Shown here piece after piece: positions 12,136-25,298 of a stretch of 64,000 nucleotides of DNA. A model generated the notes under the pieces. The model was not told the origin of the DNA, made no database searches, and saw nothing but the letters and a program-made list of their open reading frames with translations. A program made the position numbers and the translations under genes. Origin of the DNA: Lepiota brunneoincarnata (taxonomy: Eukaryota; Basidiomycota; Agaricomycetes; Agaricales; Agaricaceae); NCBI GenBank assembly GCA_023014365.1, contig JAEBUN010000007.1, positions 744,001-808,000 of the forward strand, read 5' to 3'. Positions within the stretch are counted from its first letter, which is position 1, and the number at the start of each line of letters is the position of its first letter.

Positions 12136-12226
12136 AGCCAATGTAGATTACTCCAACAGCACTTGACACAGCCACACTCAGGTGTGCTGTTAGAAGCGGC
12201 GTGTTGTCTTGAGCCTCAACACCCAT

Positions 12227-13884
12227 ATGCCGTCTCCCGTCTCTGAACTCCCACCGGAAATATGGTGCTATATTGGTCAATTTGTCCAATTAGCGGATAG
12301 GCCTTGCCTGGCACTTGTTAACCGTACTCTGTGCGGTATTGTTGCATCCGATCTTTATAGGCACGTCGAGGTTGTGGGCCGTAACCCAACGCATTTCCTG
12401 CATGCATTCCAAACCCTGAAGTAAGTGCCCGGCTTTACGCATCCCCAAATTATCCTTGACTGGCACGAATTCAGTCGAGAGTCGGATCTCGCAAAACGTT
12501 TGAGAAAGTTGACCATCTGGGTAAACGCCCTCAACGAAGTGATCCACTCCAATGAAGAGGTCGTTTTAATTGCGGTCCCTAGTAAGAAGAAGCAAGAACA
12601 AGGCATGGGAGAACGACCAAGATGGCTGAACAAACTCCGCCACTACACCGGACAGAACTCCCAGCTAGAGAAGGAGGCACTGTATCGCCCTCCGCTCGAC
12701 AAGCAACAGTTGTTTACGAGTGCCTTGACTAAAGCCGAGAATCTCGCAGATCTGGTATTGGTATGGCAACCCGATGGAGGCTATAGCAAAGCATCCCCTA
12801 CAACCTGCAGTCAAGTTGTGTCCCTCCTTTGGCACAACATTGGGAACACCATACGATCACTGACACTAAATGTCGCCATGTTCAACCTGTTTGAAGCATT
12901 ACGTTCTCCCCCCGAGCTGAAGTGTTTAGAAGAGTTGCACGTCAAGATCACTCTTGAAAAGCACGGCGCATTCCGAGCAAACGCGATGCGCATCCTCACC
13001 AACACGCTACTCCCCTTTATCAACGGGCTGACATCCCAATTAATAACATTCTCTTTCACTTCTCTCTGCAACATCAACCTTGACCCGCTATTTAAAGGAA
13101 TGGGGCCCACGCCCCTCCTTCGTCGGCTCTCACTCTGCCTCGCGTTTCAAGTGAGCGAGATGTGGAGTGCAGCCGCTCTCCAAACATTTCTCCAAAATCA
13201 TAATATGATACAGCACTTGAGTCTGAGATACGCAGACTGCTGTAGCGAGATTTATCGGCACAACTGGTTAGTTCACGACCGTGTCCTTGTTGGCGAGGCA
13301 TTCACCGGCCATAATGTCGTCGATTTCCCTCGACTCGAGAGCGCTGAGCTTGGCCTACGGTTCAAATTAACAGCCGATCGTCTCTTCGGTTCCTACCTCT
13401 CTCGGTTTTGCGGCGTCGTTGAGTCACTAACACTCCTCGACCGCTGCCTACACTTTTCGCAAATCCAAGAAGCATTGGTGCCTTTCCGGGCACGACTAAA
13501 GCTCCTGGTGTTATTCGTGGATGTTTTAACACCTGAGCTTCTGTGCCTTATAGCCAGGACACTACCCGCACTCCAGAGCCTGACCATTCGAGCACAAAGA
13601 TTTGCTGGCTCGTTCGACGTTGTGAGAAGAAGGAATGATGAAAGCAGGGTACGCCCAACACATCTTTCTTCTGCGGTCTTTTTTAAACTCGGCTCCAGTA
13701 CCAGGATTTCATCGACGAGATACAGGTTCGACTATCACCAGGCGAGCTAGAAGCGCTTAGAAAATGGAAGCTCAACGAAATCAGCGTGCTCGAATTCGCC
13801 TATGGTAAAGGTGAAGTTCCGGTGAGAGACATTATGCGCTCAATCACAAGAACTGTCCCGAGTATTACGTCGTGGAACGCATGA
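12227..13884 (+). CDS. F-box-like protein with leucine-rich-type C-terminal region
   Basis: The first exon begins MPSPVSELPPEIWCYIGQF and continues with the F-box pattern PCLALVNRTLCGIVASDLYRHV. An intron (gtaagt...ttcag, 12421-12474) joins it to a long second exon whose repeated Leu-rich stretches (LRKLTIWVNALNEV, LRRLSLCLAF, LESAELGLRF, ALQSLTIRAQ) resemble the irregular LRR fold of many basidiomycete F-box proteins. A second intron (about 13650-13699) restores the frame to RYQDFIDEIQVRLSPGE and the stop TGA at 13882-13884; without it the frame would stop at 13750. F-box proteins bring substrates to SCF ubiquitin ligases. The substrate cannot be read here. The F-box itself is recognisable but not perfect, so confidence in the role is moderate. 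Confidence 0.75.
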
Positions 13885-14314
13885 TTATTTCCAAACTTCA
13901 GTCGATACCCCTTGTTAATACGTTATTTTGGTGTATTCCAGGCGCAGGCAGCCATCGGAAGGTGTAACTGATATTCCAGACGGGGAATTCGCTTCATCCC
14001 ATAAATACAAAGAAACGGCCACCGTCGGCCATATCACGGAGTATTCAGGGGTGTCCGTCGATTTAAGTTATTCATTTTTCACAACCCTCACATGTCCAGA
14101 GCCAACAAGTCGTATGTATCAAGAAAGGTATCAAGTGTTCGAGGGAGGTATAGATTGTAGATGATGACAAATGAAATCGAGAACAACATATAATACATCA
14201 ATAACTTGTACAGCTCTACACATGAATGGGCGCATCTGTCATGGGGGTCACATAAGTGGCACATCCTGAGGCTCGGCGTGATGGGTAACTGTGCATCGCC
14301 ATTAGGTGATCTTT
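13885..14314. other. Intergenic region, convergent 3' ends
   Basis: No convincing coding exon, RNA or repeat is visible. It separates the convergent F-box and small membrane-protein genes and probably consists of their 3' untranslated regions. Confidence 0.55.
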
Positions 14315-14980
14315 CTAGTCGCGTGCAGGCCACAGAGGAGTACTTTGTCGGATCCAGCAAACCCGTAATAGGAAAGCGGCACCAGCAAGGAGCGACAGGC
14401 CACCTAAGAGAACGGCACTTCCAACAATCCCAGCAGTGGCAGCCTGCGCGGGGTTTAGCACCCGGAAATTCTGGTTACTTGCGAGAGCGGTGACGCCGAG
14501 AGGGCCGGCAATAGTACCGATCGAGAGGACAAGAAGGATGAAGAACACTGGTCTCCCACACCTCTCCAGGTTGGGTCTACCCAGAATGCCTGGGTTGCTA
14601 TCATCATCCTCGAAAAAGTTTTCCGGAGAGGTAAGAGGAGGATCGGGGGGGTTTCTTGCAGTAGAAAGTAGGTAGTGGAGGAGGGCGATGGGAAGAGAAA
14701 GAATGGAACCCCCGGTAGCACCGGCCTCGACGGAGGAAAGAATAGGGGGAGGGTAGCGCAGGATAGCGTGTCCTATTACGAGATGCACTAACGACAGCAC
14801 TGGTGGGAATATGCAACAGGCGAAGAAGAGGAGAGGGAAATAGGGCTTGCGAGGTGCGGGAGAATTTACACCTAGGGGTCGAGGAGCAGTGGGTCGTAGG
14901 TCTGGGGGAGGAAGATAAGTGTGTTCGTTTTCGGGTACGGATGCGAGGTGATACGCGGCATAGGGATGAGTGGAGGACAT
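14315..14980 (-). CDS. Hypothetical multi-span membrane protein, 221 aa
   Basis: The frame is uninterrupted and starts at ATG 14980 (MSSTHPYAAYHLAS); the longer open frame upstream begins at a TTG and was not used. After a Pro-rich N-terminus there are about four hydrophobic spans: FPLLFFACCIFPPVLSLVHLV, GGSILSLPIALLHYLL, VFFILLVLSIGTIAGPLGVT and GIVGSAVLLGGLSLLAGAAF, with a long acidic loop (ENFFEDDDSNPG) between the second and third. The C-terminus is short. I do not recognise the family. The arrangement of a Pro-rich head with four spans is common among uncharacterised basidiomycete proteins. It is intronless, unusual for this window. Confidence 0.6.
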   Translation of the reverse strand: MSSTHPYAAYHLASVPENEHTYLPPPDLRPTAPRPLGVNSPAPRKPYFPLLFFACCIFPPVLSLVHLVIGHAILRYPPPILSSVEAGATGGSILSLPIALLHYLLSTARNPPDPPLTSPENFFEDDDSNPGILGRPNLERCGRPVFFILLVLSIGTIAGPLGVTALASNQNFRVLNPAQAATAGIVGSAVLLGGLSLLAGAAFLLRVCWIRQSTPLWPARD

Positions 14981-15133
14981 AGGATCAATAACGACAAGTC
15001 CCCTCTCTTCAAACTTCAAATATCACGCTCAAATTTAACCATCAGTTTCAATGCACAGAGAGGAGACAACCATCAATCCGTCCACAGAGAGTGATGATGA
15101 TACATTGATCCGTAAATTCATACAACTAGCATA

Positions 15134-17346
15134 TCACTGATAGAGCCGTCGTTCGTCAACAACTTTGAGTATCCAAGAAACCAAAACTGCTTGAAGCATA
15201 TCTTGCCAGTTGTCTTCCTTGTGAGCGATAACTTTTGCATCGAAGAGGATGGGTGGTTCCGACTTGGATGAGGTCGAGGCATGACGGGTAATGGCAGTGG
15301 GAGTCGAAGGTGAAGGCGCTAAACCGAATCCAAGGCTGGACTTGATATTCTGGGAAGGCAGCTGAACTGGAAGGAGGTAGCGTAGCTTTAGGGCTCTGTA
15401 ATGGGATTCAGTGAGAAATTCACTCGAGGAAAACGACTGGAGACGAAAAACACACCCAACCCAAAGGCGGAGGTTATCCGTCCGCCTAAATGTCCAACCC
15501 CTCCTTGTTCCTTCCTTGGATTGTTCATCTTGGTTAGCCTTTTCAAGCGCAAGGATATCATGGATGCCGTCTTTGCTGATGTATCCCCAGGGCTTCTTGG
15601 ACTTGCGGACAATGGCGTTGTATGCCACACAGAGGAGTTGACCCGAAGAGAGGCTGTCCAGGAAGGAAGAGGGTGGATCGGGGCGCCGAAGGGCCGTGAG
15701 CAGATCTTTGGGTAGGAAATAACTTAGGACGGCATAAGCGCGCCCTGTTAGATGTCAATATGAGCTAGGTGAAAGATTTGGAACATGAAATCTAACCTAG
15801 CTCGTCGTTGACAAAGGTAGTTCTGCGAGCCCATTCTGGAAGTAAGTCATCTTCTATAGTTTCTTCAGGCTCAACATCCTCAGCGATGTTAGCCATGTCC
15901 TCCGGCTCCTCGGACAAAGGGGCGGGCTGCATCACGTTGACCATGCCCGTTGATATCCGTCGCTTGCTCCCGTCGTGCACCCCGAGAAATGCGCCAAAAC
16001 CTCTGCCTTCGCTGTCCCCAGCGCTAACTCTCCTGCCTTTGGACCTTGACCGGGGAGCGGAACGATTCTGATATTTTCCCCGCTGATGTTCCCAGCCTCT
16101 TTCTGCGCCAGGCTGTGCCTCGAAGAGGACCTCGTCGACGATATCAAGGTAGCTAGAAACGACTGCACGCTCTTTCTCCAGATCAGCGAGGTGGGTGTCT
16201 TGCCTGTACAACCAGCCCCCAGCAAGGACGAGTCGGTCATCCCACCGCTCTCTCTTCTCTTTCTCCTCTTCCTCCTGCACTTGGAAAATCTCGTCCTCGT
16301 TCTCCCATACAGGCACCTGCTGGTACTGGCCATTGACCTGAACAAGCGAATACGTAAAGGCTACGTCAGGATCGCTCTTGATGGCATCTGGCGTAGAACC
16401 ACGCGTTTCTTCAGGGGGTAATTCCTTGGGCAGGTGGTCTGGACTGGTGAACTGTGAATGCGAATCCCCTCCTCGTGAACCACCACCATCGCTTTGGGCG
16501 TCATATGCGTCGTCAGTGAGAGGAAGACGGCATTTTTCTTCAACCACACGAAGCATGGTAAGTACTTCAAGGGCAGACCGTCTAATTCGTGTTAATGGGT
16601 CGGACCGATCCTTTGAAGACACGTTTGTACTATTAGGTTTTCCGGGACCTAAAACCGCGGCCCGGAAATTGGTGCGAATCGTCCCAGTGGACTCGTCAGG
16701 AAGGGATAGGAGGTAATTACGGACCGATCGGATCGCCCGCGTTGTGGATTTGAGCACATCAAGTACATCTATCGACTGGGAGGCTGAGGAGGTCTGTTCT
16801 GCAGACGGAACGATGCGCCATGCACGAGCCACAGAGGAGAGATCGTCGCACACACCGGGAAGGAGGCTGTCGGGGTCTATATCAGAGGACTTGACATGGG
16901 GTTCATGGGATGGGCGAGCCGGAGGGGGCACAGCAGGGGAAGGGGGAAGGTTGAACTCCACGAGGCTGCCAGCGGATGGGGCAGAGGGGACGTGGCTTTT
17001 GCCTCCAATGGCTGGGACAAGGCCGTACTGCGCCTTCTCTAGTGGACTGAGAGACGCAAGATCAGGACGAATTGCACAGCACGCAGGGTGGGACGGGAAC
17101 ATACTTTTTCTTGGACGCAATACCAGCCTTTGTAAAGTAATGTTGGAGGTGTTCTATGCTACCAAGGGCCATGACGCTCTCGCGTTTGGCGGCACTACGG
17201 CTGAAAGGCTTGACAGGTTTGTTGGCAGAGTTGACGTTGGGGTAGAAAGCGGTCTGTCTGCGGCCTCTTTTTAGCTCTGGCGGGCTACCGGTAGAGTCTG
17301 GTGTGAGGACCATGGGTGTAGTGGAGGTGGAGGAGTCTGAGGCCAT
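15134..17346 (-). CDS. Large hypothetical protein with CH-like C-terminal region
   Basis: The first exon starts at 17346 (MASDSSTSTTPM) and contains KPFSRSAAKRESVMALGSIEHLQHYFTK, a block with the look of a conserved N-terminal motif. An intron near 17107-17055 leads to PLEKAQYGLVPAIGG, Pro-rich linker, a helical segment (DVLDVLKSTTRAIRSVRNYLLSLP), a long acidic and Arg-rich middle region, then EEDLL-like acidic sequence. After an intron at 15797-15745 the last exon gives FLDSLSSGQLLC, AYNAIVRKSKKPWGYI, TFRRTDNLRLWVGC. The run SGQLLC-YN-GW-RRTDNLRLW is similar to the layout of a calponin-homology fold (length, Leu-Cys-Asn pattern, NL-FL helix), but I cannot confirm it. A short intron near 15390 may also be present. 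About 690 residues; no membrane span. Confidence 0.65.
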
Positions 17347-17468
17347 TATGTTGGGAACCTTGGGTGGGAGCAGAACATTATTAAACACATTTATCACTCG
17401 TGGGAACATCAATCTTGTGAATGAATAAATATCATGGTACAAGTCCGTAATTACAAAGAGACCTTGGA

Positions 17469-19933
17469 TTATCGCCGCGAACTATTATAACTGGGCGGTC
17501 GGTGCATGGCATGTAGACCTGATCCCAGCCGGTCCACTGTTTGGCTTACCAGTGGTTGCTGTTGTGACGATGAGGGCCGAAACCCTCCTCCATCTGATGA
17601 CCCATCGTCTTGAGATGAGTTTGCGGTATGGAAGGAATCAAACGATTCCTCGGGAATATGGTAACCCTGTACTGGGGCTAGGGACAAAGGACCAGATGCA
17701 GTGTCGTGGAGCGTATTGAAAGGATCATTGTAAGTCGCCGCTACTTGTCTGGGTGCGAGTAGACGCCTATCTGCTCCGGGTCGCTGGCTACTTTGGGGAG
17801 AGGGTGAGCGAACTGGGCGTGAGATGATTGGTGGGGAACGGCTTGGTGAAGGGATCGATCTTCTCGGTTGTGGACTATCAGGGCTCGTGTCGTGGTACTG
17901 ATCACTCGAATGTGGAGCGGACGTCGGGCCATCTCGTGCGTAGCTACCGGCAGGGATCCGGACTTGGACTGATTGAGGCAAAGTCGCTCTCGTATGTGTT
18001 GTCACTGGCATGGGGCCCCTGGGTGCTGGAGCTTGAGATTGATAAGAATTCGTTCTAGGAGTATTTGGACTCTCGTGGGCATGACTAAATGCAGTTCGAA
18101 GAGGCTCCGCACTCCCCGGTACCTCCTCATTTTCGGACCCGAATGTAGGCATTGTGTGTCCATCGACTCGCAGCGGTACTGGTGCGTGCAACAGTTCAGG
18201 TGGATAATCGGAAGATGAAGATGAATCATCGAAATGTCTTGGCTCAGGAAATGCGGGCATACGCCCCAGGGGCTTGGGCCACGACGTGAGGGGAATTTCA
18301 GATTCTGACCTATTGGAATAGCTGTAGTCCATCGTGCCAACGCTGGAATAGGATGCGTCCTGTGCGTGCCCATTCATTCCTGACAAGCGTTGCTCTCTTT
18401 CTAGTTTAGTTTGCCTGTAGGTTTATTTGAACCTTTGCAAATCCTGAAGGGAATACTAAAGGAACGCACCTCGCTTTTCGCCTTGCATATATCACCGCTG
18501 GCTTAACTTTGTTCATCTGGCGGAGAATATACCACATAGCCAGTATGGTGATGAGGATGGTGATCGCTAAGACCACGTCACTGATGATCCTGCTTCTCGT
18601 ATCCGTCTTACCTTCACAAGTCGAAAATTCAGCCGAGTGTGTAGATTCTTTCGAATGCGAGAACGAACCTTCGGCACTCTGTTCAAGAATGACTCCAAGA
18701 TACACGGTAATGAACTGTTTGGGCATGGAGAGGATGGCAGCAATGGAGAACACAATTATTCCCATTCCACACGTCGAGAACACTGCTGTGGTGACTATTT
18801 TCCCAGTCAGCTGGTGCCGGTTCAGACACTCGGCAGCAGGAGGAGAGACGCACAGTGACCGGGAATTGCGCTTAGACGCGCTATCAGAGCTATTTTAAAC
18901 CCTCCGTCACGTACAACGCGGGCCAAGCATGCGTATGAGATTTTGGTGCGCTCAAGCTTTTCGCCCCTTGAGCGACAACAGTACTTGAAGGCACTGTCCA
19001 TGATAGCATCAACAAAAGTATTCGGGAAGTGAATTGGTGAATGACTCACTAAAAGTTGCCTATTTCACCCAAAAACGTTCCTGCAGCAACAATTCCAAAA
19101 CCAACCCATAGTCCCCACACGAGGCCACACAAGACTGCAACAATCTCGTGACCGAAAAGCTTCAGACCCCCTATTAGTCCATGGGCGGGGGTTTGACCAG
19201 GCATCAGGCACATACCGGAGGGAACGAGATCACAAATAGGACGGCGATCGGGACAATCCAGCCAAATGACAGACTGACACAAAAATTCATCAGCGTAGCC
19301 CTGAACGCCGAACCCGGCGCCTGCACTCACTCGTGCAGCCATTTCGTGACAGGGGTCAACCAAGCGACGATTTGCTTATGGTACAACGTCATTAAAGCAC
19401 TGAGCACGAGTATGATGACCAATGCCACATAATACCCTATTCATGCAGACACATAGGAGTCACCTTGTCATTGTTAACGTTCACGCAAATGAGGCAGACG
19501 TACATAACCACTCCCTGCGGATCCAAAACCTCCAGCTCGACATGGCTTTCCAGTCGATCGCTCCGCTTCGTAGCTCCTTTGCTTCACTGGGGGTCGGACT
19601 CGGCGTTTTGCCACGAAGGGCCCTTCCATCTAGTGTTCGGTCTAGTGGTTTAGGAGCCAAGAATTTCGGGTCGTATACTGAGACACCTGGTGGTGGGGGA
19701 TGAGCATTGGGGAAAGTGATCTTCGGGGAATATCCCGGGTGTCCGGAACCAGGGCCAATCGGTGGTAGCGACCCATGAGTAGCATCATACGGTGGATAGG
19801 CGGATGCTTGCCAGGGAGTACTGTGTGGAATGTTCATGCGGTGGCAGCAGTCTGAATGTTTTTGTGAATATTTCAGGGAGGATGAAGAGGGATGTGAGAG
19901 AGGGTTGGTATCCAGGCTGTGATCAACTGTCAT
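17469..19933 (-). CDS. Tvp38/TMEM64-type (DedA/VTT domain) Golgi membrane protein
   Basis: The N-terminal exon carries a long Pro-rich cytosolic head and then SSWRFWIRREWL, leading into the first span (VALVIILVLSALMTLYHK) and the family signature LFGHEIVAVLCGLVWGLWVGFGIVAAGTFLGEIGNF. Next come FKYCCRSRGEKLERTKISYACLAR and DGGFKIALIARLSAIPGH, then FSTCGMGIIVFSIAAILSMPKQF, and a last span (LAITILITILAMWYIL). These blocks match fungal Tvp38 and the VTT/SNARE-associated domain, which acts in lipid scrambling at Golgi and ER membranes. A Ser/Pro-rich C-terminal tail of about 300 residues (exon 18386-17469) is much longer than in yeast. Start is 19933, or 19837 (MNIPHSTPW). At least six introns. 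A CGEIGNF acidic/Gly loop and the RLSAIPGH motif are intact. Confidence 0.85.
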
Positions 19934-20026
19934 TTCGTAAGCTAAAAATAGATTACACCGCTTTCAACAAAACCCTGCACCGCTGCTCCGACAAGCCCTT
20001 TTCAGTACATAATTATAAATTTATTG

Positions 20027-23000
20027 CTATTGTCTGGATGCAATGGCAGATAGTAAAATATCATAGTCAGTCTTTGCGGCTGTGCCGGGGAGCTTTGTAA
20101 GTCTATGCACCCTCTTGTCAACGGAAATTAACACACCTTTGAGCACGAGCTGAGTAAACATAGCTGACAATTCAGGTTCCTCTCGCCGGAGTCGATCAAG
20201 GTCACTCATGCTCATCTTCCACAATACTGCATCTTGTTCCACGGTACACGTTGCATTTCTCGGCGAGTTGGAGAGAGCAGAGAGCTCGCCAGCAACCGTA
20301 CCGGCAACCATGGATTCTTCAAACCTCTGTGTCGGACTTGCAAACTCGTATGTGGCTCGCAGCACGCCGGATCCAATGATGTATAGCCCATCAGAGCGGT
20401 CACCTTGTCTCCATAGCACATGCCCCGCCAGCAGAGTTATCTTTGTAAAAAAGTTGACGAGGGGGCTGAGCCTCCCGGCGTCGATGTTGTCATACGAGGA
20501 GAATGCCCTGACCAGTGTATTGACTGGTTCTGGAACGGCTTCAGCTTCAGGCTGTGGAATAGTTTCTTTTCCAGCTCCAATCAGTAAGGTAGGAACTTCG
20601 TTGAGAACACAAACTAACCTGCGCCGATTGTTCGATTCCCCACATTATGCATATGCGAACGCCGTGGTGAGCGAACGAAGGAGCCAGTGAGATACCTGGA
20701 GTCAAAATCAGGACTGTGTCGCAGAGGCACAGCTACAAGATGTCTATCAGTAAGTAACCGCCCACGGGTACACCACTAGCACGTACGGAATGGCGTCAAG
20801 GATGTATCAATCTTGTGAGATTGGAACCACGAGCGCAGGTAAGCATTTTCGGTCCCTGCCAAAGAAGACTTAGATGATCGGTCTCCCTGGCCTTACAAAA
20901 TAACATACACTCCATGGCATCATTAAAAGTGGCAAACAATTCCACTCCTTCTGTTCCCAGCACGTCAACACTACGTAGGGCATTCCCAATCACAGAGTCT
21001 GCCATGAAGCCACAGAAAACCAGGGTCACGCCCTTCCCAGACAGTAGGCGTTGTATGCGAACAAAGGCCTCCGCGGATGACATATCCACACCAGCCACCA
21101 AGGTCAAGTCGACGACCAAGAATTGTACGGGACTCTTGTGCCAGGAGGGCCCCTCAATGAGGCTTCGAATGGTATCCTCGACATAGGTGATCGTGCCAAA
21201 GAACAAAAACCCTGAGAAGGTCCACATGAGCTACATGATGGATCGGAAATCGCGGTAACTGACCTTGCAAACGGAGAATAGCTGTCTGTTTTGCAACTTC
21301 TCGGATGTATGCCCTCTGAGAACTTGGTCTTCGCACGGCGGACATAGCTGTATCACCAGTATAAATACCCCGAATGCTCCTTCTTTGCGAATTTTGCACA
21401 ACGAAGAAGAAACCTGGCACGGGACCGCTTCGTTAGTGCGAGATCACACAGGTCCAGGCCGCGGATGCTCACAGCTGATTACAATACCAAACAACACGCC
21501 TATCACAAAGTCCCACGCCGTCATAGCGATCATGATGCTGAGAATGGTGATGTACTCCGATCTTTCGAAGAGTCAGAAGACGCGGAGATTATTGACATGC
21601 AGCGCACTTACTTGCTTACTCGATGCCGGGTATCCCAAAGAGCTTCCTTGATGAGATCAATGCCGAGTACGTAGATCAGTGCCCCAACGACCATGACAGC
21701 TGAACTAAGGGTCAGTTTGGGACCAGTAAAAAAAGTAGCATCTACCCACGTATGTATGCTATGGGACCCGTGCCAAGGAACAGGAGAACCGCGGTGGCAA
21801 TAGCAAGGAGGAACCCCGCAATGCGGTTATTTCCTCCGACTCTGTAAAAACTGAAATTTCATCAGCTTTTGTAACATACATCCAAATTCGCATGCTCACA
21901 GCAGCGTATTCACATAAACGAGGTAGTTGGGTCTGCAAAATGCCACTGAGAGATCTTGGATACATCCTATCTTGATATATGACACTTACACACTACCCAC
22001 GAGCCCAGACAGCAGGTTAGAGTAACCGTGGCCAATCAATTCTTTGTTTGTATCCACATCTTCGTTCAAAGACACCGCTAGATATTATTTATTAGCAGGG
22101 GGTTGGCGCGGTTGGGGGGACACGCACCCAGTGTGGGTACGTTCAGAGGCGGGTGCAAAATGTTAAAGAACAACCTAAAACCGTCTCGTTGGTAGCCATA
22201 AGAATGGAACAACCCATCACATACAGGGCAAGCTGAGTCGGCAGTGTTGACCACAGAGGGCCTAGCTTGATGAGACGGTAGTCTGTGTTTCCAGGATTAG
22301 ACCTTTTCAACGAGAGAATCTCCATCGTACCAAGATAGGAGTAGAACTGGTGCCAATGCACCTGTTGCGCATTCCCCAAATCGAACAGCCATCCGCCCTC
22401 CCGTAGTTCTACAAGTTCGAGCCTCCCCGCTGCGACAACAATAAAGAAGAGAGTTGATATAACAATGAAATCTGAACTCTTTTTCAGTTCATATCACTCA
22501 AGAAACATGATGGAAACTCACAAAGAGGGAAAATCAATTGGTTATGATATTTATGCATGATCACTCGAAGTAAAATTGCCAACGCGAGCGGAATGATCCA
22601 CAGTGTGAGAATGTGGCCATCCAAGAACATGATCTTCAATGTATCCAGAGATATAGTGAAGTCGTCTTCGCTCATCCGCATGCTGACAGTTAACCTAGAG
22701 GAACGAGCTGTGAGTGCCGGCGTCAAATTGCCTGAAGATTTGGGGCACCGACCCTGTCCGAACTAGGAATGCTCCTATACCACCAATACATCTGTTGAAG
22801 GGCGTAAGCGAAGCTTCGAACATTGGGACAGACCTGCCACCGACCCAACAAGAATATGCCGAGGGAAAAACCCGACGATAACACCAAGCTTCAATGCGCC
22901 GAGGAGCAGGAAAGACAGTCCCGTCAAGATAGAACTAAATGCAAATGCCACCAATGTTGTTGCAATAATTTCATTCGCGTGATCCTCTCCAATCTCAACG

Positions 23001-25124
23001 GCTATGCTATTCGCAATCATGTGGAAGAAAGGCTATGGAAGGAATGAGTTTGAAAGGTAGCAAAATTAGGAGAATGAGTCACGAACTACTACTTCTATCA
23101 TCATGCTGCCGTTCGCTCCAGGGAACCCACTTCCTCCAAGCGTGTACGTCAATTGTGAGACCAGGGTTGACACGAAAAAGAGGGAGACGCCCATTGGTCC
23201 TAGAGTCGAGAAGACACCAGAGGAGGGAAAGATGATCATTCCATCTAACGAGATAATTAACTTCAGCACAGGAAAAAAACACGATTGTTGAAAACCCACA
23301 ACTGATGCCATCCAGGATATTCAAGAGACACCCTATTAGCACTGCTGGAATAGCATTCAAGGCGAGTTTAGAACATGTTGGGAGATCATTGGTAGCCCAG
23401 CGGATAACCTTTCCCCCCCAATCCGGAGGCTCCGATCCTACGTCGAACACTTTCATAACCTCATGTCGAGGTATGTTAAACGTCGAAGAGATGAAACCAG
23501 TGGAAGGCATGTGGTCTTGTTGCAAGGCCTTGTTTTGGGAATCGGTTTCACCGAGTGTCGGAACGGAAAGGAGAAGTGGCGTGCGTTCTGAGACCTCGCG
23601 CTGTGGATATTTGTCTTTGAGCCCTTTGGATTCCATCACTCCTGCGGTTGTATTACGTTTACTCTCAAACGGGCCGAACTTATAGGCTGCTTTGGGTGTT
23701 GTGCTGCCAGGGCTGGAAGTTGCTGGTGACGATGGATATGACGGGGATGGGAATTCGGGGCGAAGCAGGGTCAAGCCTGACGGACGGGACGATCGAGGTG
23801 ACTGTTGAATGCCTGTTAAAATACTATGGTGCGGAAATACGGACATCAGCTACCTTTATACGGGAAGGTGGTGACTCAGGCTGCGGGGACTGAGGATAAA
23901 CTGTAGGAGACAAAAGTTGTATTAGAGTATACAATGATGAGGAACAGACCCACGGGAGGGGGGTTCATTTGATGTCGTCTTCGATGTTGAGGCTGATGGT
24001 ACCGGTGGTGAAAATTGATTGGCCGCTTCTATCACGGCAGGGTCCAGGACTGACCCGGCCGAGCGTGCTCCGCTTGATGTTAAAGACTGTGGGGTTATTG
24101 GGGCCGAAGGCAAGAAGGATGAGGCTGGCTCAAGTGGTCCGAAGTGGAAAGAGTGTATATCTTCTGGGGGTGCCGACAGCGCCGATAGTGTTATTTAGAA
24201 ATATGAATATATGAGTTTTCAAAGCTCTATACCTAGACTCACCGGTGTTCGAAATGGATGTGATCAGCTCTCGCCGCGGGAGGGTGAAATTTTCTTCCGG
24301 AATTGGCGAGTTCAGTGTTGGTGTTGTTTGGAACGGTATACTGGAGAGCTGCATCGTAGCCAGCCGAATGGTGTTTTGGGAATGTTGATGGGAGACGGCC
24401 GGTCTTGACTGTGCAGTCATAGGAAAAGAAAAGGAATGGGAGCTTGAGGAACTTGGAGGATTGTAGGATCTGGGTTGCAGGAGCCTGTATTAAGAGATGA
24501 TCGTGAGGATGAAGTCTGCCCCACTGGATACACGGAGAGGGGGAAGTCGAGGGAAGCCGCCTATCATTTTCCTTTAGATGCCACATGATTCCTAACATAA
24601 TAAGTGTCGGTGGCAATAAGTGCAGCTCGCGATAGGTTCTCAGGAAGCTGTAGAGTGGGAGAGATAAACATGAGAAGCGATACTTACCCTGCCCTGTGCA
24701 ATGGAGATTCGTTGGGAATGGGTGACAGGGGAGTTGAGCCGGATAGGCCCTGTCCAAGAACACCATCGCTGGTCTGAGAGTAATCAGGCTCGAACAACCT
24801 GGACGGCAGCCGTTCGTCCGTTGTGCCAACACCTGTGGTGACTTGAGAAGCACTGGTATCATTAGGCCCCACACCTGTTGATGTGAAGTTGTGGCAACTA
24901 TCTTCTGGATAAGACGTGCACGAACCTGGAAGAAGGTCAGTACTGACGTCAGTATTGGAAGGGACGGGTCGCTGTCCTGGACATTGAGAGCGGGAGCCAG
25001 ATTCGGAAGCAAAGAGATCGGACAGTCGATTTTTCATGTAGCCCAGGAAAGACTGTCGTGCAGGTGACGGGGAGGTGGACAAGGGGGAGAGCGAGGTAGC
25101 CGTGGGTTCACCCTGAGAAGACAT
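20027..25124 (-). CDS. SulP-STAS-cyclic-nucleotide-binding transporter (Vsb1/YGR125W-like)
   Basis: Large multi-intron gene. Start chosen at ATG 25124 ([11 protein letters not shown]), because the upstream codon in the frame is TTG. A long Ser/Pro-rich cytosolic head (about 25124-23500) contains a dileucine-type [10 protein letters not shown] motif. The SulP membrane domain follows: [99 protein letters not shown] and further spans through about 21400. A STAS domain lies near 21230-20800 ([22 protein letters not shown]). A cyclic-nucleotide-binding-type fold closes the protein at 20420-20030 ([43 protein letters not shown]). The same three-part order is known from yeast Vsb1, a vacuolar membrane protein needed for basic amino acid storage. 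The long head suggests added regulation or sorting. Confidence 0.85.
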
Positions 25125-25298
25125 AAGCGGAGCGGGAAAACCTGATAAGGTTTTTTCCCGAAGATGGTGGATGCGGTTCAACGCAACATTCGATGGAGCC
25201 TACCATATCGGATTAGCTCTTGCAAGGGCTTGTTATGCTTGTACTACATTCTTACAGACTCAAGAGTGACCGTGAAAAGAGATCTTTAGCCGTGACAT

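Noticed and set aside
24239..25012. Minus-strand frame of 257 codons within the SulP gene head
   Set aside because: It runs across introns and exons of the transporter in another frame, and the Ser/Pro-rich bias of the head explains its openness.
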